This document shows, piece by piece, positions 15,658-24,198 of a DNA stretch of 32,052 bases. The position numbers were made by a program, and so were the translations under genes. The notes beneath the pieces are model-generated. The model was not told the DNA's origin, did no database searches, and saw only the letters and a program-made list of their open reading frames with translations. The DNA comes from Pseudomonas paralcaligenes (lineage in GTDB: Bacteria; Pseudomonadota; Gammaproteobacteria; Pseudomonadales; Pseudomonadaceae): NCBI RefSeq assembly GCF_019655855.1, contig NZ_BPFX01000028.1:1-32052 (forward strand), in the 5' to 3' direction. Position 1 is the stretch's first letter, and each line of letters opens with the position of its first letter.

Positions 15658-16950
15658 TCAGGCCTGGCTGGCGGCCGGCGCGTTGACGGATTCGGGGATG
15701 GCGCGGGCGGCCAGGTCGGCGCGGCTGCGCTCCGGGTCGACCAGGCGCAGGGCGAGCAGGCCGCCGGCGAGCAGGGCCAGGCCGAACAGGCCGACGGCCA
15801 GTTCGAAGCCGCGCACCAGGTCGCCGCCCTGCCAGCCGATGGCCTGGCCGACCACGTGCGGGGCGAGCATGCCGGCGCTGGTCATCAGGCCGATGTGGAT
15901 GGCCAGCATGCTGCCGCGCTGCCGGGGCGGGGCGATGTAGGCGACGATGGAGTTGGCGAAGGCCGGCAGCAGGTTCACCACCACGCCGCCGACCAGGTAC
16001 AGCGCCAGGGTCAGGTGCAGGCCCTGGTCGAAGAATCCCATCAGGCTCATGGCCAGGCCGCCGACCAGGCAGGCCAGCGCCGGCGGCAGGGCCATGGCCA
16101 GGCGCACGCTGGCGCCGCGTTTCAGGGCGCGCTGCGACAGGCCGGAGACGCCCAGGTTGAGCAGGATCACGCCGAGGGTGGCGGCCATCACCACGTAGCC
16201 GGACTGCATCGGCGTCATGCCCAGGCCCTTCTGCAGGTAGGTCGGCACCCAGCTGTAGATCAGCGCGGTGGGCAGGTAGGAGCAGAAGCCGGCCAGGGTG
16301 ATGAAGACGAAGGTGCGGTTGAGCAGCAGGTGGCGGTAGGGCGTGGTAGCGCCGCCGGTCTCGCCGGCCGCGTCGTCGTGCCGGCCCTCGCGGCCGACCG
16401 CCAGCCACAGCCCCAGCCAGAGCAGGCCGATGCCGGCCAGGATCAGGTAGCCGACGCGCCAGCCCAGGTGCTGGATCAGCAGCGGCAGGGACAGGGCGCC
16501 AGCGATGGCGCCGAGCATGATCGCCACCTGGATCAGCGCCGAGGGCAGCACCCGCTCGCGCGGCGCGTACCACTTGAAGCAGGCGTGCTGGGTCACCGCC
16601 GTGCCCGGGCCGCAGCCGGCGCCGAGCAGCATGCGGCTGGCGACCAGGGCGAAGAAGCTGGTGGACAGCGCGGTGAGCAGCTGCGCGGCCATCCACACCA
16701 GCGACATGCCGGAAAGAATCCAGCGGCTCGGCAGGCGGTTGGCGAGGAAGCCCACCAGCACGCCGGAGACGGAGTAGAGGAAGAAGAAGGCGCTGCCGAT
16801 GAAGCCGAACTGCTCGGGGGTGAGCTGCAGCTCGTCGATGATCTGCGGGCCGGCGAAGGCGAAGATGGTCTTGTCCAGCACGCTGATGACCATCACCGCC
16901 ATCAGCATGGCGACGATCAGGCCGCGTCGTTCTTGGGCGGGAAGCGGCAT
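15658..16950 (-). CDS. MFS transporter, ACS (anion:cation symporter)-like
   Basis: A 430-residue inner-membrane carrier with about 12 helices. It starts with RRGLIVAMLMAVMVISVLDKTIFAFAGPQIIDEL and carries the A-loop FLANRLPSRWIL and FFALVASRMLLGAGCGPG, as in ACS-type organic-anion symporters (phthalate, glucarate and tartrate class). The substrate is not decided by sequence. ATG 16950 has GAGG about eleven bases upstream. It heads the group MFS, CapA-like, DUF2817, and so probably imports their substrate (inference). The 203-bp gap to the divergent OsmC gene should hold promoters for both; I see no clear operator there. Confidence 0.9.
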   Translation of the reverse strand: MPLPAQERRGLIVAMLMAVMVISVLDKTIFAFAGPQIIDELQLTPEQFGFIGSAFFFLYSVSGVLVGFLANRLPSRWILSGMSLVWMAAQLLTALSTSFFALVASRMLLGAGCGPGTAVTQHACFKWYAPRERVLPSALIQVAIMLGAIAGALSLPLLIQHLGWRVGYLILAGIGLLWLGLWLAVGREGRHDDAAGETGGATTPYRHLLLNRTFVFITLAGFCSYLPTALIYSWVPTYLQKGLGMTPMQSGYVVMAATLGVILLNLGVSGLSQRALKRGASVRLAMALPPALACLVGGLAMSLMGFFDQGLHLTLALYLVGGVVVNLLPAFANSIVAYIAPPRQRGSMLAIHIGLMTSAGMLAPHVVGQAIGWQGGDLVRGFELAVGLFGLALLAGGLLALRLVDPERSRADLAARAIPESVNAPAASQA

Positions 16951-17153
16951 GGATCAGGCCTCGCGCGGGCGGGTCGTGGCCGGGCGCCGGCGGCGCTGGG
17001 CGAGGGGCTGCGGGGTCGGCTGCATCTGTCTTGGTCCTTGTGCTTCCCGGATGCCGTGCAGCATGCCGCAGCGGGCCGCCGCTGGATAATCACCTCTGCG
17101 CATGTGTATCGGCTTTGGTTATGCTGGCCCGCCGCCTGGTTTGGAGAACTGCG

Positions 17154-17621
17154 ATGGCGCTCTACACCGCCGAAATCCTCTGGTCGCGCGGCGACCAGGA
17201 CTTCCTCGACAACCGCTACAGCCGTGGCCACCTGTGGCGCTTCGACGGCGGCGTGGAAGTGCCGGCCTCGTCCTCGCCCCACGTGGTGCCGCTGCCCGGC
17301 TCGCGCGAGGACGCGGTGGACCCGGAGGAAGCCTTCGTCGCCGCGCTGTCCAGCTGCCACATGCTCTGGTTCCTGTCGCTGGCGGCCCGCGACGGCTGGC
17401 GGGTGGACGACTACCGCGACACGGCCGAGGGGCGGATGGGCCGGAACGCCGAGGGCCGCCTGGCGATGACCCGCGTCACCCTGCGCCCGGCGGTGACCTT
17501 CGCCGGCGCCGCGCCCGGCCGCGAGCAGCTCGACGCGCTGCACCACGCCGCGCACGAGGAGTGCTTCATCGCCAGCTCGGTGAAGACCGAGGTGCGCTGC
17601 GAGCCGCGCTACGTCCCCTGA
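17154..17621 (+). CDS. OsmC-family peroxiredoxin-like protein
   Basis: A 155-residue cytoplasmic protein of the OsmC/Ohr family, which reduces organic hydroperoxides with two cysteines. Cys68 in AALSSCHMLWFL is the peroxidatic residue and Cys137 in EECFIASS the resolving one. The N-terminus (ALYTAEILWSRGD) and the GHLWRFDGG segment are typical of the YhfA/OsmC subgroup rather than Ohr. ATG 17154 has GGAG upstream at 17143-17146. It is a single-gene unit, divergent from the MFS gene and convergent with the LysR gene, with a hairpin repeat between. A third Cys (149) lies near the C-terminus. Confidence 0.9.
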   Translation: MALYTAEILWSRGDQDFLDNRYSRGHLWRFDGGVEVPASSSPHVVPLPGSREDAVDPEEAFVAALSSCHMLWFLSLAARDGWRVDDYRDTAEGRMGRNAEGRLAMTRVTLRPAVTFAGAAPGREQLDALHHAAHEECFIASSVKTEVRCEPRYVP

Positions 17622-17629
17622 TCCCCCGT

Positions 17630-17648
17630 AGGGTGCGCCGTGCGCACC
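17630..17648. repeat. 19-bp hairpin repeat, copy 2
   Basis: The same 19 bases as at 757-775, with a perfect 7-bp stem. Here it sits in the 36-bp space between the convergent OsmC and LysR genes, where it could act as a two-way terminator as well as a dispersed repeat. Confidence 0.6.
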
Positions 17649-17657
17649 ACCGCCGCA

Positions 17658-18566
17658 TCAGGCCTGCGGCGCGTGCGGGCTCTTGTAGGCGTACACCAGT
17701 TCGTCGGAGAGGGCCTTGGCCTCGCGGGTCATCAGCTCCTGGTCGCGGCAGACCAGGGAGATGTTCATCGGCGGTATCTGCTCGGCCAGGTCGAGCACCT
17801 CCAGCGCCTGGCCGAGGGTCTGCACGCGCTCCAGCAGGCGCTGCGACCAGTAGCTGATGGCGTCGGTGTTGAGCGCCAGTTCGGAGAACAGCACCACCGA
17901 GGCGCACTCGATGATCCGCTCCGGCGGCTCGACCCGGTAGTGGTCGAACATCAGGCCGACCCGTGATTGTTCCAGTGAATCCTGCAGCAGCCATTCGTGC
18001 TCGCGCAGCTCCGCCAGCGAGCGGCGCGCGCCGCCCAGCGGATGGCCCTTGCGCACCGCCAGCACGGTGGGCTGGGCGTACAGCTCGGTCCAGTGGAAGC
18101 CGTAGCTGTTGCGGATCGCCGGCTGCGAGGTCAGCACCAGGTCGAGCTGGCCCTCGCGCAGGCCCTCCATCAGCTTGGACGGGCGCAGTTCGTGGATCTG
18201 CACCCGCACCTGGGGGTAGCGCTTGCGGTAGCGGTTGAGGCTGGCGACGAACTGGGCGCCGGGGGTGACCGGCGACACGCCGATGGCCACCTTGCCGTCC
18301 ATGGTGCCCTTGAGGGTCTCGATCTCCTCGCGGGCGCGGCGCACTTCCTCGAGGATCAGGCGGGCGCGGCGCACCAGGCGCTCGCCGTACTCGGTGACAG
18401 TGATGCCGCGGTTGGAGCGGATCAGCAGCGGCACGCCGAGCTCGGCCTCCAGCTCCTTGATGCCCTTGGACAGGGCCGGCTGGGAGATGTGTAGCAGGCG
18501 CGAGGCCTCCTGGATGCTGCCACTCTCGCTGATCGCGAGCATGGCGCGGAGTTGGTGCAGCTTCAT
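17658..18566 (-). CDS. LysR-family transcriptional regulator
   Basis: A 302-residue LTTR. The N-terminal helix-turn-helix (about 1-60) reads MKLHQLRAMLAISESGSIQEASRLLHISQPALSKGIKELE, followed by a linker helix and a substrate-binding domain (about 92-295). I chose ATG 18566 because it starts the conserved MKLHQLR; upstream in-frame codons are not LTTR-like. Its target is not clear: it is convergent with OsmC and has no divergent partner, since the DUF1329 gene upstream reads in the same direction and ends in a terminator. It could control the MFS/CapA group beyond OsmC, or genes elsewhere. Best match by feel is to regulators of aromatic-acid catabolism (TsaR-like), but this is weak. Confidence 0.92.
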   Translation of the reverse strand: MKLHQLRAMLAISESGSIQEASRLLHISQPALSKGIKELEAELGVPLLIRSNRGITVTEYGERLVRRARLILEEVRRAREEIETLKGTMDGKVAIGVSPVTPGAQFVASLNRYRKRYPQVRVQIHELRPSKLMEGLREGQLDLVLTSQPAIRNSYGFHWTELYAQPTVLAVRKGHPLGGARRSLAELREHEWLLQDSLEQSRVGLMFDHYRVEPPERIIECASVVLFSELALNTDAISYWSQRLLERVQTLGQALEVLDLAEQIPPMNISLVCRDQELMTREAKALSDELVYAYKSPHAPQA

Positions 18567-18652
18567 GGGCGACGCCAGGATAGCGGTGGGTGAAGCCCTG
18601 AATGTAAAGCAAAACGCGGACACCGGCAGTGCTCCGGGTCAAGGGGAAGAAC

Positions 18653-18670
18653 GGCGGCCCGGAGGCCGCC
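18653..18670 (-). terminator. terminator after the DUF1329 gene
   Basis: GGCGGCC-CGGA-GGCCGCC is a perfect 7-bp stem 17 bp past the DUF1329 stop. On the minus strand it is followed by a moderately T-rich TTCTTCCCCTT. Confidence 0.65.
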
Positions 18671-18687
18671 GGCGTGGCGGGTGGCGC

Positions 18688-20061
18688 TCAACGGATGCCG
18701 GAAGCGCGCAGGGCACCGGGGGTGAATTGCTTGCGGCTGTAGCGGACGTCGAACTGGTAGGCGTTCTTCTCCTCGTTGTACAGCGCGTTCACCGCGTAGC
18801 GGCCGGACAGCACGTCGTAGTGGGTCTCGGCGTTGAACAGCGGAATCTGCTGGTCGTAGAAGAAGCTGGCGTGACCCTCGGAGACGCGCCACAGCTGGCC
18901 GCGCCCGTCGTAGGCGTCGGCCTCGGCGGCCTGCCAGCTGTCCTCGTCGATGAACAGGTCGCGGCGCGAGTAGACGTGGCGCTGGCCCGGCTTGAGGGTG
19001 GCGCTCAGGTGCCACACGCGGTGCAGCTCGTAGCGGGTGTGCGCGGGGTCGAGGTGGCCGGGCTTGATGAGGTCGGCGTACTTCAGGTCCGGCGAGGCCA
19101 GCTTGTAGCTGTTGTAGGGGATGTACATCTCCTTCTTGCCCACCAGCTGCCAGTCGAAGCGGTCCGGCGCGCCGTTGAACATGTCGAAGTCGTCCAGGGT
19201 GCGCATGCCCTCGGCGCCGGGGCTGTCGTAGGCGATCTGCGGGGCGCGGCGCACGCGGCGCTGGCCGGCGTTGTACTGCCAGGCCATGCGCGGTTCCTTG
19301 ACCTGGTTGATGGTCTCGTGGACCAGCAGCACGCCGCCGGCCAGGCGCGCCGGGGAGAGGAACTCCTCGCGGTAGAAGTAGAGGATGTTGGTCATCTCCT
19401 GCGGCGCGTAGTCGCTGAGGCCGACCGGGTAGGCCAGTTGCTGCTTGATCAGGCTCGGGGTGAAGGCGCCGCTGGCCTGGGGCGAGGCCTGCACCACCAT
19501 GCGCTGGAAGGCCAGGCCGCGGTAGCGGCCGATGTGGTTCCAGATCACCTCCAGGCCGTTCTGCGGGATGGCGAACGGCAGGCCGCCGCTGCGGTAGTTG
19601 TGCAGGCCGTTGCCGCCCTCGGCCAGCTGGGTGTCGGCGGCGTTCTGGCGGGTGGTGTCGAGGTAGCTCTGAGGCAGGCCGACCGAGCGCCGGGTCGGGT
19701 AGACCGGGATGCGGTAGGTCTGCGGGTAGCGCTTGAACAGGGCGAGCTGGCCGGGGGTCAGCTTGTCGCGGTACTGCTCGACGTTGGCGGCGGTGATGGT
19801 GAACAGCGGCTGGTCGGCGGCGAACGGGTCGGCGAGGAAGCCGTTGGCGTCGCGCCGGCCGGCGTCCCTGGCCAGGCCGCCGGTCCATTCCGGGATGCTG
19901 CCGTCGGCGTTGCCGGCGCGTTCGGCGCCGACCGGGGTCAGGTCCTGGTCCAGGCGGGCGATCTGCTCGGCCGGCACCGCGGCCAGCGCCTGGCCGGCGA
20001 GCAGGCCGAGGCCGAGCGCGCCGGCGCGCAGCAGTTGCGTGGGGATCGGGGAATACGTCAT
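18688..20061 (-). CDS. DUF1329 periplasmic protein (LolB/LppX-like fold)
   Basis: A 457-residue exported protein. A signal peptide (about 1-27, ending GQALA) precedes the DUF1329 domain, with marks such as PEQIARLDQDLTP-like start, DGSIPEWTGG, NPFAADQPLFTI-like segment, LTPGQLALFKRYPQTYRIPVYPTRR, and a C-terminal DVRYSRKQFTPGALRASG. DUF1329 proteins have a lipid-binding-type beta fold and nearly always pair with DUF1302 outer-membrane proteins; an exact role is not established. The start at 20061 has GAGG nine bases upstream; an ATG two codons earlier would be too close. It follows the DUF1302 gene by 11 bp. The RND and WD40/BNR genes often found beside this pair are not in this window. Confidence 0.92.
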   Translation of the reverse strand: MTYSPIPTQLLRAGALGLGLLAGQALAAVPAEQIARLDQDLTPVGAERAGNADGSIPEWTGGLARDAGRRDANGFLADPFAADQPLFTITAANVEQYRDKLTPGQLALFKRYPQTYRIPVYPTRRSVGLPQSYLDTTRQNAADTQLAEGGNGLHNYRSGGLPFAIPQNGLEVIWNHIGRYRGLAFQRMVVQASPQASGAFTPSLIKQQLAYPVGLSDYAPQEMTNILYFYREEFLSPARLAGGVLLVHETINQVKEPRMAWQYNAGQRRVRRAPQIAYDSPGAEGMRTLDDFDMFNGAPDRFDWQLVGKKEMYIPYNSYKLASPDLKYADLIKPGHLDPAHTRYELHRVWHLSATLKPGQRHVYSRRDLFIDEDSWQAAEADAYDGRGQLWRVSEGHASFFYDQQIPLFNAETHYDVLSGRYAVNALYNEEKNAYQFDVRYSRKQFTPGALRASGIR

Positions 20062-20072
20062 GTGCATAGACC

Positions 20073-21887
20073 TCAGAAGCTCATGCCGACGCTGAAGGCG
20101 AGGAAGTCGCGGTCGGTGTTGGTGTTGAAGTCGCCGCCGAAGTAGTTGGTGTAACTCAGGCTGGCGGTGTAGGTGGACAGGTAGTCGGCGTCCAGGCCGA
20201 GGCTCACCGACTTGTTGCCCTCGGTGAAGGTCGGCCCGAAGCCTTCCACGTCGTGGGCGAAGGCCAGGTTGGGCTTGAGGTTGACCCCGGCGATGGCGTC
20301 GTTGAACTCCAGTTGCGTGCGCAGGCGGTAGCCCCAGGAGTTGCGGGTGTAGAAGCCCTTGCCGGTGCACTGGTCCGGGTTGGTCGTGTTGAGCAGCGCG
20401 GTGCACAGGCCATTGCCGGTCATGCCCAGGGCGGCGGCGGAATCCGGCAGGCGGCCGTTGCCGAACACGCTGCTGCGGCCGAAGCGCAGGTCGGAGCCGT
20501 CGCTGGAGCCGAGGCGGCCGATGTGGCTGTAGCCCACCTCGCCGACCAGCACCAGGCGGTCGCCGCCGAGCACCTGATCGAAGGTGCGCACGGCGCTGAC
20601 CTGGGCCTGGGTGAAGGGCATGCGCTTGTAGCCCTGCACCAGGCTGCCGGTCTCGGTGCCGGCCCAGCCGGTGTCGAAGATCGCCAGGCCGTCGATGCCC
20701 AGCGCGCCGACCAGGCCGCCGACGCTGGCGGCGGTGGACACGTCGGTGCCGTTGAGCGACAGCGGCATGTTCGGCCGGTGGCTGATCTCGCCGGACAGGG
20801 CGGTTCCGTCCGGCGTGGTGGTGGCGAAGCTGAGGCCGTACAGGCGGATGTCTTCCGGGTACTGCAGGTAGTAGCGCGCGCTGGCCGGGCCGGGGGCGCC
20901 GGTGACGGCGCTGAAGTCGGCGTTGCCCACCTGCCACATGCTTTCCGGGGTGCGGCTGTGGTAGTTCAGGGCGTAGAGGCCGAACTCGGTGTCGTTCAGC
21001 GCCGGCACCAGCCAGCGCAGGGCCACGCCGAACTGGCCGCCGTCGCGGGCCTCGCGGTCGTCCAGGCGCGGCACCCAGCCGTACACCGACGGGTCGCGGT
21101 CACGGTCGCTGCCGAAGGTGGTCATGCCGTACTCGCAGCCCTTGGCGGCGGTGTCGGTGCCGAAGAAGGTGCCGCAGTTGTCGAGCACGGTCTTCTCCCA
21201 TTCCAGCTGGTAGAAGGCCTCGACGGACAGGTTCTCGGTCAGGCCCTGGGTGACATAGAGCATGTTCACCGGGATCAGGCCTTCCTTGATCTCCGAGCCG
21301 GGGCGGCGGAAGGCCGCCACGTCGGCCGGGTTGATCGCGTTGATGCTGTTGCCGATGAAGGTGCTCTCGCCCCAGCTCACCACCTGCTTGCCGGCGCGCA
21401 CGCTGCCGGGCAGGTCGCCGATCAGGTAGTTGTGGTAGACGAAGGCGTCCAGCAGTTCGAAGCCGGACGCCTGAGCGGCGTTGTCGCGGCCGCCGTCGTC
21501 GATGTCGTAGAGCAGGCGGTGCTCGTCCTTCAGCTCGAAGTCGTACCAGTACTTGCCGCGCAGGAACACGCCGCTCTCGCCGTAGCGCAGCTGCAGGTCG
21601 TGGACGCCCTTGAAGATCTTCGAGAAGGTATCGCCCTTCTTGAAGTTCAGCCGCCCGTCGTCGCTGGTGCGGGTCGAGGCGCTGCCGCCGTTGGCCTTGC
21701 CGACGAATTTGGCGTCCGCGTCGTCCAGGGCCCAGCTGGCGCCGATGGACAGGGAGGAATCGATCTGCCCCTCGATGGGGCCGATGTTGAAGCTGGCGGC
21801 CTGTGCCGGCAGCGCGCTCGCCAGCGCCACGGCCAGTGCCAGGGTGTGGGGAGGCATGGTCCCCGCGCCTGTTGTTGTTCTTTTCAT
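20073..21887 (-). CDS. DUF1302 outer-membrane beta-barrel protein
   Basis: A 604-residue exported protein. A signal peptide of about 30 residues (ending ALPAQA) leads into SFNIGPIEGQIDSSLSIGASWA, the DUF1302 N-terminus. Repeated amphipathic strands follow, with an RAGKQVVSWGESTFIGNSINAINPADV motif typical of the family, and the chain ends in SVGMSF with terminal Phe, as expected for a BAM-assembled barrel. Two internal Cys pairs (NCGTFFGT...KGCEYG) may form a surface-loop disulphide. ATG 21887 follows GGGAGAGC. It is the first gene of the DUF1302/DUF1329 unit, whose role may be transport of hydrophobic compounds (inference from the DUF1329 fold). Confidence 0.92.
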   Translation of the reverse strand: MKRTTTGAGTMPPHTLALAVALASALPAQAASFNIGPIEGQIDSSLSIGASWALDDADAKFVGKANGGSASTRTSDDGRLNFKKGDTFSKIFKGVHDLQLRYGESGVFLRGKYWYDFELKDEHRLLYDIDDGGRDNAAQASGFELLDAFVYHNYLIGDLPGSVRAGKQVVSWGESTFIGNSINAINPADVAAFRRPGSEIKEGLIPVNMLYVTQGLTENLSVEAFYQLEWEKTVLDNCGTFFGTDTAAKGCEYGMTTFGSDRDRDPSVYGWVPRLDDREARDGGQFGVALRWLVPALNDTEFGLYALNYHSRTPESMWQVGNADFSAVTGAPGPASARYYLQYPEDIRLYGLSFATTTPDGTALSGEISHRPNMPLSLNGTDVSTAASVGGLVGALGIDGLAIFDTGWAGTETGSLVQGYKRMPFTQAQVSAVRTFDQVLGGDRLVLVGEVGYSHIGRLGSSDGSDLRFGRSSVFGNGRLPDSAAALGMTGNGLCTALLNTTNPDQCTGKGFYTRNSWGYRLRTQLEFNDAIAGVNLKPNLAFAHDVEGFGPTFTEGNKSVSLGLDADYLSTYTASLSYTNYFGGDFNTNTDRDFLAFSVGMSF

Positions 21888-22254
21888 GCTGCTCTCCCGC
21901 TGTTCAAAGAAGGCCCGCGGCTCGGCCGCGCGGCGCATCGCTTCTTTGCAGCCTGCTGACAGGTGCCGGGGCATCCTAGGTAAGCCCCGCGCCGCTGACT
22001 TCTGAAAAATCCTCATGCCCATAGCCAAAGGTGAGGGTGGCGGCGCGGGCGGAGCGGCGTGAGGCGCGGCGGGGCCGGGAAAGCCCCGTGGTTGGCGGGC
22101 CGCACGACTTGGCCGCGGATAACCCGGGGTTATCCCGATAAGCAGTGTGTTGTGGCTGCCCCGTTCGCGGGCATGTGGGCATGCCCCGTCGGGCGCTGCG
22201 CGCAAGCCCCGGCGGCAACGCGTGGGTGACGCCGTGCCGTGGCGCCGCGCAGGT
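21888..22254. promoter_or_regulatory. 367-bp intergenic region with two strong palindromes
   Basis: No gene is supported here. It must hold the DUF1302 promoter (minus) and the end of the iron operon. GGATAACCCGGGGTTATCC at 22117-22135 is a perfect 9-1-9 palindrome. GGGCATG-TGGG-CATGCCC at 22169-22186 is a perfect 7-4-7 hairpin about 70 bp past the MacB stop, but no T-run follows on the minus strand. I saw no acceptable sigma-54 site: GG and GC elements are present but wrongly spaced. Confidence 0.5.
22117..22135. repeat. 19-bp perfect palindrome
   Basis: GGATAACCC-G-GGGTTATCC is a perfect odd-centred palindrome 230 bp upstream of the DUF1302 start and 120 bp past the MacB stop. It could be a regulator site or a hairpin; I do not recognise the motif. 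Confidence 0.5.
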
Positions 22255-24198
22255 CTATTCCCCCGCCAGCGCCACCACCGGATCGAGCCTGGCCGCCTGT
22301 CGCGCGGGCATGAAGCCGGACAGGAACCCGGTCGCCAGCGCGCAGGCGAAGGCCAGCGCGGCCGCCCATGCCGACAGGCCGATCGGCACGCCGGCCAGGC
22401 CGAGCCCGCCCGCGGCGGCGGTGCCGAGCAGCAGTCCGGCCACGCCGCCGGCCAGCGACACCAGCACCGACTCGGTGATGAACTGGCCGAAGATGTCGCG
22501 CTGGCGCGCGCCCACGGCCAGGCGGATGCCGATCTCGCGGGTGCGCTCCTTCACTGCCATCAGCATCACGTTCATCACGCCGATGCCGCCGACCACCAGC
22601 GACACCGCCGCGATCAGCCCCAGCATCAGGGTCATGCTGCGCTGCGCCGCCATCTCGACGTTGAGCTGCGCGGCGGCGTTGCCGATGGTGAAGTCCTCGC
22701 GCCCGCCGTGGCGCGCCAGCAGCAGCGCGCGGATGGCCTGCTCCGTGGCGCCCACCGCCGCGGACGACGGCGCCTCGACCACCAGGTGCTGGGGATGCTC
22801 GTGGTGCATCACGCGGCTCATCGCCGTGTGGTAGGGCACGAAGACGTCGTCGTCCTTGCTGCCGCCGGCGCTGTCGGCGCCCTGCGCGGTCATCACGCCG
22901 ATCACCTCGAACGGCGCATCGCCGATCAGTACCTGCCGGCCGATGGGGTCGGCCACGCCGGGCATCAGCAGGGCCAGCCGCTCGCTGCCCAGCACCACCA
23001 CCGGCGCCAGCGCGGCGCCCTCGGCGGCGTGATGGAAACGGCCCTGGGCCACGGGCCAGCGGTGGATCAGCGGCATCGCCTCGGTGGTGGCGGTCACCCA
23101 CACCGACTGGCTGACGTTGCCGTGGCGCAGCAGGTGCTCGCCGCCGACCACCGGCATGGCCCGGCGCACCTGGGACAGCGCCTCGATGGCCGCCAGGTCG
23201 TCCAGGCTGATGCGCCCTGGCGGGCCGCCGTCGGCCGGCTCGCTGGCGCTGACGTACAGGGTGGCCGTGCCCAGCGAGCCCAGTTCGGCCATGACCTTGC
23301 GCCGGGCGCCCTCGCCGATGGAGAACATCACGATGACCGAGGCCACGCCGATGACGATGCCCAGCAGGGTCAGCGCGGTGCGCAGGCGCTGTGCCCGCAT
23401 CACCCGCCAGGCCGAGCGCAGTGCCTCGCCCAGGCCGCCGAGCAGGGAACCCGTGCCGGGTGCGGCGGCGTGCGCCATGTCCGGCGGCGGCAGGGGGCAT
23501 GGCGACGGCTGCCCGCCGCGGTCGGCGGTGATGGCGCCGTCCCTGATCTCGACCACCCGGGGCGCATGGGCGGCGACCTCGAGGTCGTGGGTGATCAGGA
23601 CGATGGTGTGGCCCGAGGCGTGCAGCTCCTTCAGCAGGGCCAGCACCTCGCCGCCGCTGGCGCGGTCCAGCGCGCCGGTGGGCTCGTCGGCGAGGATGAT
23701 GCGCCCGCCGTTCATCAGCGCCCGGGCGATCGAGACGCGCTGCTGCTGGCCGCCGGACAGCTGCGTCGGCCGGTGCGCGCTACGCTCGCCCAGACCGAGG
23801 CGGCCCAGCAGCCCGGCCGCGCGGCGCTGGCGGTCGGCGGCGGGCTGGCCGGCGTAGACGGCAGGCAGCTCGACGTTCTCGCGCGCGGTCTCGCCGGGCA
23901 GCAGGTGGTAGCCCTGGAAGACGAAGCCGAACGCCTCGCGGCGCAGCCAGGCGAGCTGGTCGGCGTCGAGCGTGGCCACGTCGTGCCCGGCGAAGCGGTA
24001 GCGGCCGGCGCTGGGCCGGTCGAGGCAGCCCAGCAGGTGCATCAGGGTGGACTTGCCCGAGCCGGACGGGCCGACGATGGCGACGAACTCGCCGGCGCGG
24101 ATGGTCAGGTCTACGCCTTGCAGCACCTCGGCCACGGGGCGGTCGCCACCGCCATGGCGCTTGCCCACGCCGATCAGTTCGAGCAGCGGCGGGGTCAT
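22255..24198 (-). CDS. MacB-type ABC exporter (ATPase-permease fusion)
   Basis: A 647-residue inner-membrane protein. The N-terminal ATPase (about 1-230) has Walker A GPSGSGKST (43-51), signature LSGGQQQR (from 147) and Walker B IILADEPTG (about 167-175). A linker leads to TM1 at about 285-305 (ALTLLGIVIGVASVIVMFSIG), a MacB periplasmic domain, and three C-terminal helices including LIAAVSLVVGGIGVMNVMLMAVKERTREIGIR. MacB-class pumps power export of peptides, macrolides or siderophores (PvdT). ATG 24198 overlaps the MacA stop as ATGA. No TolC-type outer-membrane gene follows. Its place at the end of a siderophore operon favours carrier recycling or secretion over antibiotic efflux (inference). 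Confidence 0.92.
   Translation of the reverse strand: MTPPLLELIGVGKRHGGGDRPVAEVLQGVDLTIRAGEFVAIVGPSGSGKSTLMHLLGCLDRPSAGRYRFAGHDVATLDADQLAWLRREAFGFVFQGYHLLPGETARENVELPAVYAGQPAADRQRRAAGLLGRLGLGERSAHRPTQLSGGQQQRVSIARALMNGGRIILADEPTGALDRASGGEVLALLKELHASGHTIVLITHDLEVAAHAPRVVEIRDGAITADRGGQPSPCPLPPPDMAHAAAPGTGSLLGGLGEALRSAWRVMRAQRLRTALTLLGIVIGVASVIVMFSIGEGARRKVMAELGSLGTATLYVSASEPADGGPPGRISLDDLAAIEALSQVRRAMPVVGGEHLLRHGNVSQSVWVTATTEAMPLIHRWPVAQGRFHHAAEGAALAPVVVLGSERLALLMPGVADPIGRQVLIGDAPFEVIGVMTAQGADSAGGSKDDDVFVPYHTAMSRVMHHEHPQHLVVEAPSSAAVGATEQAIRALLLARHGGREDFTIGNAAAQLNVEMAAQRSMTLMLGLIAAVSLVVGGIGVMNVMLMAVKERTREIGIRLAVGARQRDIFGQFITESVLVSLAGGVAGLLLGTAAAGGLGLAGVPIGLSAWAAALAFACALATGFLSGFMPARQAARLDPVVALAGE

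Noticed and set aside
14213..16696. 827-codon open frame on the minus strand
   Set aside because: It is a shifted frame of the CapA and MFS genes, rich in Arg, Pro and Gly, with no domain; the real frames show clear motifs.
20253..21959. Long plus-strand open frame opposite DUF1302
   Set aside because: Antisense shadow; composition is Val/Ala/Gly repeats and the minus strand encodes a full DUF1302 protein.
21941..22040. Possible sigma-54 promoter for DUF1302
   Set aside because: GG and GC elements are present in CGGCACCTGTCAGCA but separated by 9 bases, not the required 10.
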